DNA from: Bifidobacterium criceti
Lineage (GTDB): Bacteria > Actinomycetota > Actinomycetes > Actinomycetales > Bifidobacteriaceae
Length of the DNA stretch: 64,000 bases
Reading direction: 5' to 3'
NCBI RefSeq assembly: GCF_002286935.1
Contig: NZ_MVOH01000008.1
Coordinates: 62,001 to 126,000, forward strand
Shown: positions 62,337 to 64,000 of the stretch, piece by piece
How the letters are laid out: the number at the start of each line of letters is the position of its first letter
Position numbering within the stretch: position 1 is the stretch's first letter
The notes under the pieces: model-generated
What the model was told of the DNA's origin: nothing
The model's database searches: none
What the model saw: only the letters and a program-made list of their open reading frames with translations
Translations under genes and position numbers: made by a program

Positions 62337-64000
62337 ATGCCAGGCGGAATGGGACCCCACGGTCCACGCGGCGGCGCGCCCACGCAGAAAGCGGACGACC
62401 TCGGCGGCGCGCTCAAGGACCTCATGCACTTCAGCCGCAGATACATACCGGCGATCATCGTCGCGCTCATCCTCGGCGTCGGCGGCACGGTATGCCAGAT
62501 CATCGGCCCTGATTACCTCGGGGACATGACCGATGAGATCACGAAAGGGCTGCCGGCGCTCATCAACGGCAAACCGGTCCTCGGTTCGATTGATATGGCG
62601 GCGGTCACACGCATCGGATGGACGCTCGTCGCGCTCTACGTCGCGTACGCGCTGTGCTCGTATGTGCAAAGCTGGATGATGGCGACCGTCACCCAGCGCA
62701 CCGCGCAGCGGCTGCGCTCGGCGATCGACATCAAGATGAACAAACTGCCGCTCAAATACTTCGATGAGCACAGCAACGGCGACGTCATGAGCCGTATCAC
62801 GAACGACGTCGACGCGGTCGGGCAGACGCTCGGACAGTCGCTCGGTTCGCTCATCACGTCGGTCACGTTGTTCTTCGGCGCACTGATCATGATGTTCGCG
62901 AACAACTGGCTGCTCGCGTTGTGCGCGATCGCCGCGAGCCTCGTCGGCATGGTACTGATGCTCGTCGTCATGCGCATCTCGCAGCGGTACTTCGTCAAGC
63001 AGCAGGAAGCGCTCGGCGACGTCAACGGACACGTCGAGGAAATGTACAGCGGACACCTCGTCGTCAAGGCGTTCGGCGGCGAAGCGGACGCGATCCGCCG
63101 CTTCGAACGGTACAACAACGACCTCTATGAATCGGGATGGAAAAGTCAGTTCCTCTCCGGTCTGATGATGCCGATGATGAACCTCGTTGGCAATCTCGGA
63201 TACGTCGTCGTGTGCGTTGTCGGCGCGTGGCTCGCGATGAGCGGCAGAATCGAATTCGGCGTCATCGTCGCGTTCATGCTCTACATCCGCTTCTTCACGC
63301 AGCCGCTCTCGCAATTCGCGCAGGCGTTCCAGAACCTGCAGCGTTGCGCGGCGGGCGCCGAACGTGTGTTCACGTTCCTCGACGAACCCGAACTCGCCGA
63401 CGAAAGCGACAAGCAACCGCTCCTCGGCATGGGCGACAACGGCGAGATCACACCGGTCGAAGGACGCGTCAGTTTCGAACACGTCAAGTTCGGATACGAC
63501 GCGGACCGCATGATCATCCACGATTTCTCCGCCGACGTGCAACCGGGGCAGAAGGTTGCGATCGTAGGCCCAACGGGCGCCGGCAAGACGACGATGGTCA
63601 ATCTGCTGATGAGGTTCTATGAGATCAACGGTGGGAAGATCTCGATCGACGGCATCGACACGAAGGACGTGCCGCGTTGGAACGTGCACGACCAGTTCTC
63701 GATGGTCCTCCAGGACACGTGGGTGTTCGAGGGGACGGTACGCGAGAACATCGTGTACGCGAAGGAAGGCGTGAGCGACGAGCAGGTCATCGCGGCGTGC
63801 AAGGCCGTCGGACTGCACCGGTACATCATGTCGCTCCCGGACGGCTACGACACCGTACTCGACGAGTCGGCGACGCTCTCGCAAGGCCAGAAGCAGCTGC
63901 TGACGATCGCGCGTGCGATGGTGCAGGATTCGCCGATCCTCATCCTCGATGAGGCGACGAGTTCGGTTGATACGCGTACCGAGGAGCTCATCCAGACGGC
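62337..64000 (+). CDS. ABC multidrug exporter half, active-site subunit (3' end outside window)
   Basis: At least 554 residues; the frame is open to the window end. A Gly/Pro-rich start, six membrane segments (residues ~35-340), then ATPase: Walker A VGPTGAGKTT, Q-loop VLQDTWVFEG, signature LSQGQKQLLTIARAM, Walker B LILDEATSSVD with the catalytic Glu. The LSQGQ signature with this Walker B is the usual active subunit of heterodimeric exporters. AAGGAAACAATC precedes ATG 62337. Only the H-loop and C-terminus are missing. Confidence 0.95.
   Translation, partial: MPGGMGPHGPRGGAPTQKADDLGGALKDLMHFSRRYIPAIIVALILGVGGTVCQIIGPDYLGDMTDEITKGLPALINGKPVLGSIDMAAVTRIGWTLVALYVAYALCSYVQSWMMATVTQRTAQRLRSAIDIKMNKLPLKYFDEHSNGDVMSRITNDVDAVGQTLGQSLGSLITSVTLFFGALIMMFANNWLLALCAIAASLVGMVLMLVVMRISQRYFVKQQEALGDVNGHVEEMYSGHLVVKAFGGEADAIRRFERYNNDLYESGWKSQFLSGLMMPMMNLVGNLGYVVVCVVGAWLAMSGRIEFGVIVAFMLYIRFFTQPLSQFAQAFQNLQRCAAGAERVFTFLDEPELADESDKQPLLGMGDNGEITPVEGRVSFEHVKFGYDADRMIIHDFSADVQPGQKVAIVGPTGAGKTTMVNLLMRFYEINGGKISIDGIDTKDVPRWNVHDQFSMVLQDTWVFEGTVRENIVYAKEGVSDEQVIAACKAVGLHRYIMSLPDGYDTVLDESATLSQGQKQLLTIARAMVQDSPILILDEATSSVDTRTEELIQT

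Noticed and set aside
62286..63884. A 532-codon minus-strand frame opposite the second ABC exporter
   Set aside because: It is antisense to an ABC exporter with all ATPase motifs; no ribosome-binding site or recognisable domain.

Overview
The window is chromosomal DNA of a high-GC actinobacterium, most likely a Bifidobacterium. The evidence is gene content and protein sequence: a sucrose phosphorylase (scrP) whose catalytic residues fall at D192 and E232, as in bifidobacterial enzymes; many LacI-type regulators beside glycosidases; a liv branched-chain amino acid importer; purA, fba, ilvC, a crcB pair and fprA; strong codon bias to tcg/acg/gcg; and several genes that look leaderless. The species cannot be fixed from sequence alone. 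Four parS-like palindromes suggest the segment is in the origin-proximal part of the chromosome.

Layout. 1-3000: 3' end of an HtrA-type protease, then a P1B-type metal ATPase. 3000-12400: mostly housekeeping and repair (serine hydrolase, FprA, HtpX, tRNA-Gly, SRAP DNA-protein crosslink protein, drug exporter, Ogt, an Asp-box surface protein). 12300-17700: a polysaccharide deacetylase operon, fba, purA and a two-gene fluoride channel. 17900-23700: livHMGFK, in which LivH carries an extra secreted domain. 24000-33700: a sucrose locus (scrR, scrP) whose transporter gene survives only as a deletion remnant and which now contains a two-gene DUF262/DUF1524 cassette, probably anti-phage, followed by an MFS permease related to the remnant. 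34300-36400: ilvC and, beside it, a compact candidate type I toxin-antitoxin locus. 36400-51600: a drug exporter and then a carbohydrate locus (two acetyl esterases, GH1, GH2 remnant, GH36, AGE/YihS-type isomerase, LacI regulator, YesL-like pair). Six LacI-type operators lie across it. Its composition fits acetylated galactoglucomannan oligosaccharides, but three or four of its genes are broken. 51800-64000: two amino acid permeases, an XRE regulator with an ABC/FtsX exporter, and a MarR regulator with a heterodimeric ABC multidrug exporter cut by the window end.

Main points for follow-up. (1) A 49-codon hydrophobic peptide gene (35522-35671, minus) faces a short plus-strand RNA (about 35810-35905). 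That RNA contains a 19-nt segment complementary, with one mismatch and one G-U pair, to the peptide mRNA from just before the ATG through the Shine-Dalgarno. This is the architecture of ShoB/OhsC or Zor/Orz type I systems. (2) The DUF262 gene pair has gene order and base composition that suggest acquisition into the scr locus. (3) The mannan-type locus is decaying: a nonsense plus a frameshift in GH36, a binding-protein/GH2 deletion chimera, and a frameshifted esterase. Its operator-promoter architecture is still intact.

Gene starts were chosen from ribosome-binding sites, conserved N-termini or -10 elements placed 6-7 nt before the ATG. All family assignments come from motif reading only; no database search was possible.
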